From NCBI GenBank assembly GCA_963715025.1, contig CAVQQQ010000003.1:1-64000 (forward strand): DNA of 64,000 nucleotides. Direction: 5' to 3'. Source of the stretch: DASSJT01 sp963715025. GTDB taxonomy: Bacteria; Actinomycetota; Actinomycetes; Actinomycetales; Dermatophilaceae. The notes below the pieces were generated by a model, which was not told the origin of the DNA, ran no database searches, and saw nothing but the letters and a program-made list of their open reading frames with translations. Shown piece by piece: positions 52,566-62,438 of the stretch (its first letter is position 1; each line of letters starts with the position of its first letter). The translations under genes were made by a program, and so were the position numbers.

Positions 52566-53961
52566 GACTACCGATCCCGCCCTTGTCTCCGAACTGTTCG
52601 GCCCTGCCCGGCCTGGAGTGCCAATCACGCGTCGGCTGATGGCGGCGCTCCGTGACGGAATCCGGGACGGAAGGCTTCCGGCCGGTTCTGCACTCCCGCC
52701 GAGCAGGCTGTTGGCGGCCCAGCTCGGCTGCTCCCGCTGGGTGGTGACCGAGGCGTACGGCCAGCTCGTGTCGGAGGGATATCTCGAGGCGACCACCGGC
52801 TCCGCCACCCGGGTGCGGGACCTCGGCGCCAGCGCACCGCCGACCCAAGCACTGGCCGCGCCGCCGCAGGGGCGAGCGCGATTCGACCTTGCGCCCGGCA
52901 TCCCCGATCTGGACTGGTTCCCCCGCAGCAGGTGGGCCGATGCCTATCGCCGGGCGGTGCTCGGGCTGCGGACCGATCTGCTGGCGGGCCGCACCCTGGT
53001 CGCCACCACCGGTGCCCGCCAAGTTCTGACCGACTACCTCCGCCGGACCCGGCAGGTCCGCGAGGACCCGACCCAGATCAGCCCTACCACCGGGGCCGCC
53101 GACGCGGTGGCCTGGTTGTCCCGGCTGATGGCGCAGCTCGGCCACCGACAGGTCGCGGTGGAAGATCCCTCATGGCCCGGGCTCCGCGACGCCGCACGCC
53201 GGTCCGGGCTCGACCTGGTCCCGGTCGGCGTCGACGAGCGCGGTCTGCGGGTCGAACAGCTCGATGATCATCCTCACGTCCGGATGGTGATCACCACGCC
53301 GGCACACCAGTTCCCGACCGGTGTACCCATGTCGGCCGACCGCCGGCTTGCGTTGATCAAGTGGGCGGAACGGGTCGACGGGTTGATCATCGAGGACGAC
53401 TACGACGCGGAGTTCCGGTACGACGGGATGGGGGTGGCCAGCCTGCAGGGGATGGCTCCGGACCGGGTGGCGCTGGTCGGGTCGGTGTCGAAGTCGCTCA
53501 GCCCGGCGATCGGGCTGGGGTGGCTGATCATGCCGCAGTGGTTGATCATGAGGATCGTCGCCGATGACCTCGACCGGGGGGTATCTCCATCGGCGTTCCT
53601 GGTCGAGGCATTGTCGATCATGATCGACAGCGGCTGGCACGAGCGTCACCTGCGGACCATGCGGAGCCGTTACCGGCAGCGTCGGCAGGCGCTGGTGGCG
53701 GCGATCGCTGAACTGCTGCCGAATTGCCGGGTGTCCGGCATGGAAGCCGGCATGCACCTGGTGCTGAGGCTGCCGGCCACTTTGGATGCGGCAGCTGTGG
53801 TCGCGCGGGCCCGAGCGCACGAGGTGGGCGCGGTCCCGCTTGACCGCTACCGGCTTCGGACCGTCGACGATCCTGCCCTGGTGATCGGCTTCGGCAATCT
53901 GGCCTCCGGCCGGGAGCGGGAAGCCGTCGCCCGGCTTGCCCGCGCCCTCCGGGACGCGTGA
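52564..53961 (+). CDS. MocR/PdxR-type GntR regulator with aminotransferase domain
   Basis: A 465-residue regulator. Residues 20-95 are a GntR winged helix (GIRDGRLPAGSALPPSRLLA, then VVTEAYGQLVSEGYLEATTG). The rest is a fold-type I aminotransferase with PLP sites IIEDDYDAEFRYDG and Lys in VSKSLSPAIGLGW. PLP is bound as a sensing ligand. PdxR members activate vitamin B6 synthesis, but here the divergent AKR is the obvious target, and some AKRs reduce pyridoxal, so a B6 link is possible but inferred. ATG 52564 was chosen by homology; the frame begins at 52519. Confidence 0.9.
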   Translation: MTTDPALVSELFGPARPGVPITRRLMAALRDGIRDGRLPAGSALPPSRLLAAQLGCSRWVVTEAYGQLVSEGYLEATTGSATRVRDLGASAPPTQALAAPPQGRARFDLAPGIPDLDWFPRSRWADAYRRAVLGLRTDLLAGRTLVATTGARQVLTDYLRRTRQVREDPTQISPTTGAADAVAWLSRLMAQLGHRQVAVEDPSWPGLRDAARRSGLDLVPVGVDERGLRVEQLDDHPHVRMVITTPAHQFPTGVPMSADRRLALIKWAERVDGLIIEDDYDAEFRYDGMGVASLQGMAPDRVALVGSVSKSLSPAIGLGWLIMPQWLIMRIVADDLDRGVSPSAFLVEALSIMIDSGWHERHLRTMRSRYRQRRQALVAAIAELLPNCRVSGMEAGMHLVLRLPATLDAAAVVARARAHEVGAVPLDRYRLRTVDDPALVIGFGNLASGREREAVARLARALRDA

Positions 53962-54056
53962 AGTCGGGACAGCACACGTGAGCGCCGCCGGTCCCGCAGC
54001 TCAAGGAAGGGACCAGGGCAAGCGGCGGGGTCGTGGGCGGAATTACGCTGGCGCGT

Positions 54057-54455
54057 ATGCCGCTTGATCATGTTGGGATCAACGTCCCGGACGTGGCGTC
54101 TGCCAAGGAGTATTACGAGTCGCTCGTGCCGCTGGTCGGCTTCAAACCGTTCAGCTCCGGCCGGGACTGGATCTCCTAATGCCGGCCGATGGCAACGGCA
54201 CGCAGCTGTTCTTCTATACCGCTCAAGAGGGTGGCTCCTACTCCCGGCACCAACCTGGCCTCCAGCATCTGTGTGTCGTCGTCAAGACCCGGGCCGACGT
54301 GCACGCGGCGCACGAGTGGGCGCTAGGACGGGGCAACGATGTGCTGGACGAGGCGCAAACGTTCCCGCACTACCACCCGGACCACTTCCCTGTGTACTGG
54401 GCCGATTCCGCAAGGCTTCAATCTGGAAGTCGTCTCCTTCGGTCCCCCGAGTGAC
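54057..54455 (+). pseudogene. VOC-family protein, broken by two frameshifts
   Basis: ATG 54057 begins MPLDHVGINVPDVASAKEYY, a VOC start, but the frame ends at TAA 54177-54179. The rest continues in another frame as MPADGNGTQLFFYTAQEGGS and HPDHFPVYWADS, then shifts again near 54413 to QGFNLEVVSFGPP. Three pieces make one about 130-residue VOC protein. Non-functional as read. Confidence 0.75.
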
Positions 54456-54735
54456 AGTGGTGGGCTCGGCGAGTTCCTGAGACCATGCCCAAACAACCGG
54501 CTGCCGGGACGACCGCGGTCGGCAAGCCGCCACCCTGTCCACACGGCCGAACCCAACCACCCTCATCGCCTACGGGCCGCGCGCCACAGCATGACAGGTA
54601 GGTCAACGCGACTGAGGTCTCGCGGGGTCGGTGCGCCCCGGGAACGGCGGGGCCCAGCGTCGCTGCCCCCGCCAAGAACGGGTGGACTTCCCTCTCGTCT
54701 CAACGCGTGACCTACGGCGGCGCTACGCTCCATCG

Positions 54736-56058
54736 ATGCCGACACCTCGCTCGGTCCAGCGCACCTACCTCGTGCTGCTGCTCGGCAACACGCTCGCCGC
54801 GGCGCTCATCTGGGGGATCAACACGATCTTCCTGCTCGACGCGGGCCTGTCCAACCTTGAGGCCTTCGCCGCGAACGCGTTCTTCACCGCCGGCATGGTC
54901 ATCTTCGAGGTCCCCACAGGAGTCGTGGCCGACACGATCGGCCGCCGGGTGTCGTACCTGCTCGGCACCGTGACCCTCGGTGTCACCACGCTGATCTACG
55001 TGGCACTGTGGCAGGTCCACGCGCCCTTCTGGGCTTGGGCCCTAGCGTCCATGGGCCTGGGCCTCGGCTTCACGTTCTTCTCTGGCGCGGTCGAGGCCTG
55101 GCTCATCGACGCGCTGGACGCGACGGGTTACACCGGCACCATCGAGGCCGTCTTCGGCCGGGGCCAGGTCGTCACAGGCATTGCGATGCTCGTGGGATCG
55201 GTGGGCGGCGGCTTCCTCGCCGAGCGCACCTCGCTCGGAGTCCCCTACGTCCTGCGCGCGGTGATCCTCGGCGCGATGTTCGTCGTCGCGGCGGTGCTCA
55301 TGCGTGACATCGGCTTCACCGCTGCCGAACGCGGCCAGCCGCTGGCCGAGATGCGGAGCATCATCTCCGCCTCAGTCGAATACGGCTGGCGGGTTCCGGC
55401 CGTGAAGTGGCTCATGGTCGAGGCGCTGTTCACCGGCGGGTTGGTCATCTATGTCTTCTACGCCCTCCAGCCCTACCTGCTCCAGCTGTACGGCGATCCA
55501 CATGCCTACCAGATCGCCGGCCTGGCCACGGCCATCGTGGCCGGCGCTCAGATCCTTGGCGGCTTCCTGGCCCCGGCGCTGCGCCGCGTCTTCCGCCGGC
55601 GCACCAGTGCGCTGATCACCGTGGCGATCCTGAGCACCGTCACGCTCGCACTCATGGGGATCGTGGGTCGCTTCTGGGCGGTCATCATCCTCGTGACGGT
55701 GTGGGCCCTGCTCTATGCCGCCGCCCGACCGGTGCGCCAGACCTACATCAACGGCCTGATCCCCTCACGCCAGCGGGCGACGATCCTGTCCTTCGACTCG
55801 CTCATGGACTCCTCCGGCGGCGTGTGGGCCCAGCCCGTCCTGGGCCGCACGGCGGACCTCTGGGGCTACGGAGCGTCCTACGTCGCCGCGGCAGGCATCT
55901 CGGTGCTGGCGGTGCCCGCGCTCGCGCTCTCCAAGCGCCAGCGCGCCTCGGCCGACGTCATCACGGAATCCGACGCGGGGCCCGGCGCGGGCAACTCTCC
56001 CGGCGAAGGCGGCGGTGCCCAGCTGAAGCCCCTCGCGCCGGGACCGGACAGCACGTGA
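54736..56058 (+). CDS. MFS transporter
   Basis: A 440-residue major-facilitator protein with twelve helices. The loop 2-3 signature is VVADTIGRRVSYLLGTVTLG. Helix 5 and after contain GIAMLVGSVGGGFLAERTSL. The N-terminus is short (MPTPRSVQRTY) and the C-terminus acidic and Gly-rich. It resembles unnamed MFS proteins near drug or sugar exporters. ATG 54736 follows the signature start; the frame to 54631 is not supported. It converges with the fusion protease gene. Confidence 0.86.
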   Translation: MPTPRSVQRTYLVLLLGNTLAAALIWGINTIFLLDAGLSNLEAFAANAFFTAGMVIFEVPTGVVADTIGRRVSYLLGTVTLGVTTLIYVALWQVHAPFWAWALASMGLGLGFTFFSGAVEAWLIDALDATGYTGTIEAVFGRGQVVTGIAMLVGSVGGGFLAERTSLGVPYVLRAVILGAMFVVAAVLMRDIGFTAAERGQPLAEMRSIISASVEYGWRVPAVKWLMVEALFTGGLVIYVFYALQPYLLQLYGDPHAYQIAGLATAIVAGAQILGGFLAPALRRVFRRRTSALITVAILSTVTLALMGIVGRFWAVIILVTVWALLYAAARPVRQTYINGLIPSRQRATILSFDSLMDSSGGVWAQPVLGRTADLWGYGASYVAAAGISVLAVPALALSKRQRASADVITESDAGPGAGNSPGEGGGAQLKPLAPGPDST

Positions 56059-56151
56059 CCGGACCTGCGCTCAGTCCCCCGCGTTCGAGATCGCGTCGTT
56101 CGGTCGTCGCCCACCGAGAACGACTTGACCCCCATTGCGGGTGTCGGTGGC

Positions 56152-58275
56152 TCACGCCCTGCCGGTGCTCCCACGCAGGAAGTCCAGCGCCTGCTGCAGC
56201 GTCTTGACCCCGACCACGTCGATCTGCCCGCTCTCAGCTGAGGGGAGCTCCTCGTCGGGGACCAGGAGGATCTTCGCCCCCGCGTCGCGTGCCGCTATGG
56301 CCTTCTCCTCGACTCCACCGACCGGGCCTACCGTCCCGCCGGGCGCGATCGTGCCGGTTGCTGCCACCACCCGGCCCTTGGCGTCATCGCTCTGGTCGAG
56401 CATGTCGGCGATCACGAGCGAATACGCCAGCCCGGCGGAGGGTCCTGCGAGGCCCAGCCGTTCGCGGAACGTGATACCGAACGGGAGGACGGCGTGTAAG
56501 TCCTTGGTGTCGACAACGATTCCGAGCCCTGTCCCGCCGGAGACCTGCGGCAGCCGAGCGTTCTTCACGTCAACTCTCAGTGTCCGCCCTCCCCGCACGA
56601 CCGTGACGTGAATCGTCTCGCCCGCGGGATGTCCGGCCACGGCATCCTGCAGATCGCTTGCGAAGTGCACCGGTGCGCCGTCGACCGCGGTGATCGTGTC
56701 CCCGACCTTGAGAACCTCTTCGGCCGGTGAGGAGGCAGCAAAGCCGAGCACGCGTGCCCCGCCGCCGGTCAAGGTCGCGTTGAAGCCGGCGGCTCGTGCA
56801 GCGGCGACCGCAGCGGTCTGCTGGCTCTCCGTATAGAGCGTGCGCTCAAGCTGGATGACCACCGCGGGCGAGACGCTCGTCGGGAGGACGTCCCCGACCG
56901 GAAGGACCTGCCGGTCGGTCCGCAGCGCTGCGACGAGTACCGAGAGCGTGTTCGGCTGGCTCAGCCTCACGGAGCTGACCAGGTACGGCGCGCTGGGCCG
57001 CTGAACCGGTGTCCCCCTGATGGTGATATCGCCGCGGACGTCGAAGGACTCACCTGGCGACACAACGACGAATGGCGGGTGGTAGATCGCCGCGCCGGCA
57101 AGGAGCACGGCGGCCGACGCCAGGAGTCCCAGAACGGCGGCAGTGCGACTTCTCCTGGCTGCTGCGGGTCGCTTCGGGGCCGCGTCGACGGCCCGAGACA
57201 GGTCCGTCGAGGACAAGAGTCCGACGACGGGGCCAGTGGTGCTCTCCCGCACGATAGCCCGACCCGGCTCCTTGGTGAGTACGTTGGCCGCCTGCACAAT
57301 CAGGTCATCGGCGTACACCACCGGAACCTGGTCCTGGGCGACCATCACCTCGCCCACCCGGACGAAAGGCCGCTGTTCGATGGGCACCTCGCCCGCGCGT
57401 TTCAGGAGGAGCAGGCCGACCAGGTCACCCTGGTCGAGAACCGGGTAGGCCGGGTGTGATGGCCCACGCTCGAGGATGTGACCGAAGTCCGCGACAGTCA
57501 TCGACACATCGACCGTCACCAACCTGGTCGACATCAGGTCGCGGACCCGCAACCCGGTGAAGGCTTGCGTCACTCGGGCCGAGAGCACCTCTTGGCGCAC
57601 TGCCTGCATCAGGAACCAGCCGAGGACGACGAACCACAGCCCGCCCAGATCCTGACCGGCGAGCATGCTGATCAGCCCGATCGCGACCAGGACGGCGCCG
57701 AAGACCCGACCTGCCATGGCCGCGTAGATCGTCGCGGTGGCGCTGTCGCCGGAACGCCACCACAGAAGTGCGTGAAGAAGTCGTCCCCCGTCGAGCGGCA
57801 GGGCGGGGACCAGGTTGAACGCGAGCAGCAGCCCGTTGATGCGGGCGAGGTACTCAGGGACGGCGACCCACGCCGTCGGCAGACCGGCGGCTCGGGCCCC
57901 GGCGGTGAGCGCAAGGAACATCACGGCGAGGGCCGCCGAGGCAAGTGGCCCCGCGAACACGACCCGGAACTCCGCGCCCGGGCCCGGCAGTGGCTCATCC
58001 GCCTGCGACACGCCACCGAACAGCCACAGGCTGATCTCCCGCACGTGTACGCCCTCGCGGAGCGACCGCAGCGTGTGGCTGAGCTCGTGCACGAGTACCG
58101 AGCCGAAGAAGAGCACAGTCGCGACCACCGCCATAAGGAAGTACGCGGACCCGCTCAGGCCTGGATACGTCGACGGGAAGAGCGACGAAGCAAGCGACCA
58201 GAACACCAGGACAAAGATGAGGAGCCAGCTCCAGCCGACCTTGACCGGAACGCCCCTGACGTGGAAGAGAGTCAC
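56152..58275 (-). CDS. M50 site-2 protease-CBS-PDZ-Lon (S16) fusion protease
   Basis: One uninterrupted 707-residue frame joins two proteases. Residues 1-230 are an M50B intramembrane metalloprotease (HELSH at 63-67; LDGG at 161-164 with the third ligand Asp162). Two CBS motifs follow (about 244-365). A helix at 378-396 begins a YlbL-like half: beta-rich spacer to 500, a PDZ domain (about 505-570; GFAASSPAEEVLKVGDTITA) and a Lon-type S16 domain (580-700) with Ser613 in GPSAGLAYSL and Lys658 in GGVEEKAIAA. All catalytic residues of both parts are present. The two halves normally occur as separate proteins of about 380 and 350 residues. The Lon part should lie outside the membrane if topology follows YlbL. 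ATG 58275 starts MTLFHVRGVPVKVGWSW, a normal M50B start. Confidence 0.9.
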   Translation of the reverse strand: MTLFHVRGVPVKVGWSWLLIFVLVFWSLASSLFPSTYPGLSGSAYFLMAVVATVLFFGSVLVHELSHTLRSLREGVHVREISLWLFGGVSQADEPLPGPGAEFRVVFAGPLASAALAVMFLALTAGARAAGLPTAWVAVPEYLARINGLLLAFNLVPALPLDGGRLLHALLWWRSGDSATATIYAAMAGRVFGAVLVAIGLISMLAGQDLGGLWFVVLGWFLMQAVRQEVLSARVTQAFTGLRVRDLMSTRLVTVDVSMTVADFGHILERGPSHPAYPVLDQGDLVGLLLLKRAGEVPIEQRPFVRVGEVMVAQDQVPVVYADDLIVQAANVLTKEPGRAIVRESTTGPVVGLLSSTDLSRAVDAAPKRPAAARRSRTAAVLGLLASAAVLLAGAAIYHPPFVVVSPGESFDVRGDITIRGTPVQRPSAPYLVSSVRLSQPNTLSVLVAALRTDRQVLPVGDVLPTSVSPAVVIQLERTLYTESQQTAAVAAARAAGFNATLTGGGARVLGFAASSPAEEVLKVGDTITAVDGAPVHFASDLQDAVAGHPAGETIHVTVVRGGRTLRVDVKNARLPQVSGGTGLGIVVDTKDLHAVLPFGITFRERLGLAGPSAGLAYSLVIADMLDQSDDAKGRVVAATGTIAPGGTVGPVGGVEEKAIAARDAGAKILLVPDEELPSAESGQIDVVGVKTLQQALDFLRGSTGRA

Positions 58276-58376
58276 CAGCTCGACCCTGGCCGCCCTATGC
58301 CAGGCTCTGCCACGCGCCGACAGGGAGCGCGTGTGCGTCGATGTGGCAGCGGGTCACCTGACCATCATGGCGCGCC

Positions 58377-58505
58377 ATGGGCCACGTGACCCCGGCCTTC
58401 CGGAACCGAGTACTCGCGGCGTCCCTCGGCCTGCCCGAGCGGGCCGTCGCAGCGTTACTCGGTTTGCCGCACCACCCCGACTACCTGCCCGATCTCGGCG
58501 TCTAG
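58377..58505 (+). CDS. 42-residue open frame
   Basis: MGHVTPAFRNRVLAASLGLP, ending LPHHPDYLPDLGV. It looks protein-like (helix, then Pro-rich end) but has no clear ribosome site and may be the C-terminal remnant of a larger gene. It stops 10 bases before the next gene. Confidence 0.25.
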   Translation: MGHVTPAFRNRVLAASLGLPERAVAALLGLPHHPDYLPDLGV

Positions 58506-58514
58506 CCTGAAGCG

Positions 58515-59213
58515 ATGAGTCGCGTCGATGAGTACCGGGCCCAGCTCAGCGCTCTGACCCCCGCGGAATGGGCCGGCTTCCTGACAGAGCACTCGGGTCT
58601 GCCGGGACCTCGTGGCAACATCGAGCTCGCCAAAGCCATCGCCGAGGAGGCTGACCCCGCGTCTCTCGACGGATTCATCGCGACCGGCGATGAGTACCTC
58701 GTGTTCTGTGGAGTCGTCGGGCTCGGTCGGCTACTGGCGGAAGGGGCCGACGGCAACCTGGAACAGCGCCTGCGGGTGCACGCCACTGACGATCGCTGGC
58801 GGCTCCGAGAGGCGGTGGCCATGGCGCTCCAACGTCTCGGTGACTCCGACGTGCAGCGAATGCTCGACATCATCACCGACTGGGCCGGGGACAGCGATCC
58901 GCTGGTCCAGCGAGCCGCCGTCGCCGGCGTCTGCGAACCCCGGCTGCTGAGGACCTCCGAGGCCGCGGGGGCCGCGATCCAAGCCTGCGACCGCGTCACG
59001 AGGTCCCTGGCCGCCCGACCGCCGGAGGAGCGTCGGGAACCTGGCGTGCGGGCGCTTCGCCAGGGCCTCGGCTACTGCTGGAGCGTTGCCGTGGCTGCCG
59101 ATGCCACCCGCGGGTTGCCACGCTTCCGTGCCCTGTCGGCGTGCCCGGATCCCGATGTTGCCTGGGTCGTGCGCGAGAACCGCAAGAAGTCCCGACTCGC
59201 CAGACTCCTGTGA
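58515..59213 (+). CDS. HEAT-repeat protein
   Basis: A 232-residue all-helical protein. Repeats are seen in VVGLGRLLAEGADGNLEQRL, RWRLREAVAMALQRLGDSDV and DPLVQRAAVAGVCEPRL. HEAT-like scaffolds bind other proteins or DNA; some relatives are DNA glycosylases of AlkD type, but no active-site motif is evident. The basic end (RENRKKSRLARLL) could be a surface patch. ATG 58515. It converges with the class V aminotransferase gene, 116 bases away. Confidence 0.75.
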   Translation: MSRVDEYRAQLSALTPAEWAGFLTEHSGLPGPRGNIELAKAIAEEADPASLDGFIATGDEYLVFCGVVGLGRLLAEGADGNLEQRLRVHATDDRWRLREAVAMALQRLGDSDVQRMLDIITDWAGDSDPLVQRAAVAGVCEPRLLRTSEAAGAAIQACDRVTRSLAARPPEERREPGVRALRQGLGYCWSVAVAADATRGLPRFRALSACPDPDVAWVVRENRKKSRLARLL

Positions 59214-59329
59214 CCCCGACCCGCCGCAGGGCTTGTCGTGACGCCGCCCAGGCGCCCCCGGGAGGGCCCTCGTGCCTGCCCTCGGACCACCACACCCTGG
59301 CCACGACCGAAGTAGCAGTCCGGCTGCGG

Positions 59330-61090
59330 TCACCCGGCAGCCGGCGCGCTCGCCGTGGATGGCGGAACAGACACGACGGACTCCAGGCTGATGGGAGGCA
59401 GCTCGAACCATCTCAGCTGCTCGAAGTCCGATGACACCAGCCCCGTGATGCCCTCCAGATCGGGTGGAGCGGATGCGCGAAGCAGTGCCGCACCCTCCTG
59501 GAGATGGCTGCTCAGCGCTGCCTCCGGCGCCGTGTCGTCGTGATGCGGGTAGTTCATCGTGCCGTCCGGGTCGTAACTGACCTGGGTCAGGCGCAGTGGC
59601 GGCTCCACAGCTCCGTTGCGGTGCGTCCAGGTACCTCGCGCCATGTCGAAGCGGTACTGGCCCAGCATCCGCCAGCCGTCGCGGGCAACCAGCAGGACGG
59701 CTTCGACGACATATGCGAAGACGGCCTCGGAGATGAAGTAATTGAAGTTGATGCGCACCCAGCCGGGTTTGATGCCCTCACAGCCATGGGTGATCTCTCG
59801 TTCGAACTCGTGCGAACGTTCGAGGTCGATGCCCAACAGCTGGTGCCCGTAGGGTCCCGCGCACGAACAGCCACCACGTGACTGGATGCCGAACAGGTCG
59901 TTGAGGAGCGCGACGATGAAGTTGTGGTGCAGGTACTTGCCGGTGGGTGCGCGGACCACGAAGGACACGATCGAGAGTCGCTCGGCATCGAGATTTCCGA
60001 GGATTTCGATGCCCGGCTCATCGCGCCAAGCCTCCACCGCTCGCCGCAGGTAGCTCTCCTCGTGCTCGCGGATCACCGTGATCCCGACCGCCTGCTTGAG
60101 CTGGAACACCAGCCCCGCCCGGATGGACTCGACGATCGCCGGCGTGCCGCCCTCCTCGCGGTGGGTCGGGTCGGAGAGGTAACGGTGCTCGTAGGGGTTC
60201 ACGAATGCGACCGTTCCCCCACCGGGCACGTCGGGCACGCGGTTAGTGAGTAGCTCCCGCCGCACCACGAGCACCCCAGGCGTACTCGGGCCGCCGATGA
60301 ACTTGTGCGGGCTCAGGAAGATCGCGTCCTTGTAACACAGCGGGTCGTCCTTCGCCGGGCCGTACATCTCGATGTCGACGTACGGGCCGGCGGCAGCGAA
60401 GTCCCAGAAGGAGAGTGCACCATAGCGGTGCAGCAGCGAGGAGATGCCATGAGTGTCGCTGAGTATGCCGGTCACGTTGCTCGCCGCCGAGAAGCTACCG
60501 ATCTTCAGCGGCCGCTCCGAGAACCGCACCAGCTCGGACTCCAGCCGCTGCATGTCGACGTGGCCGTTGGCATCTGCCGGGATTGCGACAACGTCAGCGA
60601 GGGATTCCCGCCAGGGGAGCTCGTTGGAGTGGTGCTCGTACGGGCCGATGAACACGACCGGCCGGCGCTCGGAAGGGATCGCGTCGCTGAGGTTGTACTC
60701 GTCCTCCAAGGCAGACGGGATGCGCAGACCCAGCACTCCGATCAGCTTGTCAATGGCCCCCGTCGAGCCCGAGCCGGCGAAGATGACCACCGTTTCATCG
60801 TCGCCGCCCACGGCATCGCGAATGCTGGCGCGAGCGTCCTCCCGCAGGCGCGTCGTTTGTAGACCCGTGCCACTGGACTCGGTGTGGGTGTTGGCGTAGC
60901 GGGGCAAGACCTCATTGCGGATGAAGTCCTCGAGGAATGAGAGCGCACGCCCCGAGGCGGTGTAGTCGGCATACGTGACCCGCCGAGGCCCAAAGGGGCC
61001 GAGCATCACCTGGTCGTCGCCGATGACGGCCTCACGAATTCGCCGCAGCAGAGGCGTTTCGACAGGAAGCTGAACCGATTCGGCTTTCAT
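59330..61090 (-). CDS. class V aminotransferase/cysteine desulfurase-like protein
   Basis: A 586-residue PLP enzyme. The PLP Lys lies in DAIFLSPHKFIGGPSTPG, the N-terminal part has GSGSTGAIDKLIGVLG, and a potential catalytic Cys sits in QSRGGCSCAGPYGHQLLG, as in group II desulfurases. It is longer than SufS (about 410), with extra C-terminal 120 residues. Substrate may be cysteine or a related amino acid. ATG 61090 follows no strong site. An Lrp-type regulator gene lies 150 bases upstream on the same strand, a common pairing in amino-acid metabolism. Confidence 0.87.
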   Translation of the reverse strand: MKAESVQLPVETPLLRRIREAVIGDDQVMLGPFGPRRVTYADYTASGRALSFLEDFIRNEVLPRYANTHTESSGTGLQTTRLREDARASIRDAVGGDDETVVIFAGSGSTGAIDKLIGVLGLRIPSALEDEYNLSDAIPSERRPVVFIGPYEHHSNELPWRESLADVVAIPADANGHVDMQRLESELVRFSERPLKIGSFSAASNVTGILSDTHGISSLLHRYGALSFWDFAAAGPYVDIEMYGPAKDDPLCYKDAIFLSPHKFIGGPSTPGVLVVRRELLTNRVPDVPGGGTVAFVNPYEHRYLSDPTHREEGGTPAIVESIRAGLVFQLKQAVGITVIREHEESYLRRAVEAWRDEPGIEILGNLDAERLSIVSFVVRAPTGKYLHHNFIVALLNDLFGIQSRGGCSCAGPYGHQLLGIDLERSHEFEREITHGCEGIKPGWVRINFNYFISEAVFAYVVEAVLLVARDGWRMLGQYRFDMARGTWTHRNGAVEPPLRLTQVSYDPDGTMNYPHHDDTAPEAALSSHLQEGAALLRASAPPDLEGITGLVSSDFEQLRWFELPPISLESVVSVPPSTASAPAAG

Positions 61091-61240
61091 GGGATGACCC
61101 TATTGACGATTGCGAGCGTGATTGAGGGACGAAGGGCCCGACCGTGGGACAGGGATCGGCCGGGTTAGGAAAGCAGACCTTCCGGCGTGATCATTCGTCG
61201 ACACCCGGAGGCCGAGGTGGCGGATGTGCGTGGGTTCCTC

Positions 61241-61693
61241 TTAGGTGGGCAGGGCGCGGTCGGCGACCACTCGCTTCATGACGAGAGTCGAGTTCAGGCG
61301 CTGCACTCCTGGCAGGGCGGCCAGCACGTCATCCTCGAGCTCCTGGTAGGCGGCCAGGTCTGCGGTCACAATGCGCAGCAGGTAGTCGGGATCGCCGAAA
61401 AGGCGTTGGGCTAGGAGCACGTTCGGGATGTCGACGACCGCCCTCTCGAAGCCGAGGAGCGTCTCACGGTCCTCTTGTCGCATGGTCACGAAGACCAGTG
61501 CCTCGAACGCAAGACCTAGAGCGGTGGGGTCTACGACAGCCCGGTAGCCCTTGATCGTTCCGTCGCGCTCCAGCGCACGGAGCCGGCGGTGGCACGGGGA
61601 CACGCTCAACTGGACGCGCTCGGCCAGTTCGGTGAGCGTCAGTCGCCCTTCATCCTGCAGCACCGCAAGGATCTTCCGATCAACAGCATCCAT
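61241..61693 (-). CDS. Lrp/AsnC-family regulator
   Basis: A 150-residue feast/famine regulator: MDAVDRKILAVLQDEGRLTL, helix-turn-helix to LSVSPCHRRLRALERDGTIK, then an AsnC/RAM ligand domain (ALVFVTMRQEDRETLLGFER and GDPDYLLRIVTADLAAYQEL). It forms octamer-like rings that respond to amino acids. ATG 61693 fits the family start; upstream residues are noise. It probably controls the class V enzyme gene that follows. Confidence 0.9.
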   Translation of the reverse strand: MDAVDRKILAVLQDEGRLTLTELAERVQLSVSPCHRRLRALERDGTIKGYRAVVDPTALGLAFEALVFVTMRQEDRETLLGFERAVVDIPNVLLAQRLFGDPDYLLRIVTADLAAYQELEDDVLAALPGVQRLNSTLVMKRVVADRALPT

Positions 61694-61828
61694 GGGGAAG
61701 ATCCTTCCACGCCCGCCGGCGGAGTCGAAGTCTACGATGTGCTCGCGAGCACTGATGAGATGGATCCACCAAATCCAGGTCACACAGCTCCAGAGCCAGC
61801 GCTCCCACGCGAGCCAGCACTGTGCCGA

Positions 61829-62245
61829 TCAGGGCGAGGCGTCGGCTGGGGGCTTGTAGAGCCGCTGGACAGCAACGTCGATGTCCTCGCCACCGGGGTC
61901 CACCGGCTCCATGTACAAACGAGCGCGGGCGATCAAGCCGTCGCGAATGACCAGGATCGTGACCCCACGCATGGCGAAGGGCGAGCCGTCCGTGTGCCGC
62001 CCGCGCCAGTCCCACTCACCCCACTCGGTTTCTCCGTCCAACGACGATGCGGCCAGTTCCGACGTGAAGTCCGGGACGCCCTCGAAGACCGACGACCAGT
62101 TCAACAGCACCTGAGCGCGTCCATCGAAAGCACGGCTCGGGTGGAGAGGTTGGGCGCTCTGGTACTCCTCGGCGAACAAGGACGCCATCCGTTGGGCATC
62201 GTGAGAGTTCATCGCGTCCATCAGTCGCTGCAGCATGCTCGTCAT
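61829..62245 (-). CDS. SnoaL-like/NTF2-fold protein
   Basis: A 138-residue NTF2-fold protein: MLQRLMDAMNSHDAQRMASL, FDGRAQVLLNWSSVFEGVPD, then DGLIARARLYMEPVD. It could be a polyketide-cyclase-like or ligand-binding protein. ATG 62245. It sits 135 bases upstream of the Lrp gene on the same strand, but joint transcription is uncertain. Confidence 0.85.
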   Translation of the reverse strand: MTSMLQRLMDAMNSHDAQRMASLFAEEYQSAQPLHPSRAFDGRAQVLLNWSSVFEGVPDFTSELAASSLDGETEWGEWDWRGRHTDGSPFAMRGVTILVIRDGLIARARLYMEPVDPGGEDIDVAVQRLYKPPADASP

Positions 62246-62438
62246 GCCACCGAAAGTAATCGAGACGGCGTTTGTCGGTGATGACAGCGCCGGATCTCCC
62301 TACCACCGGTTGACGAGGAACTGATTGCTCTCGATCGACGGCGACGGGAGCACGTCCTCGACCCGGACGACAGCATCGGAATCCCCAGACCCACCCGCGC
62401 GCTCACGCTCCTTGCCCTCCGGGCAATGAACGCGTGGG

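Noticed and set aside
56059..56151. Hairpin between the convergent MFS and fusion-protease genes (GTCGTTC...GAACGAC)
   Set aside because: The stem is only 7 bp plus a bulged extension and has no T-tract, too weak to call a terminator.
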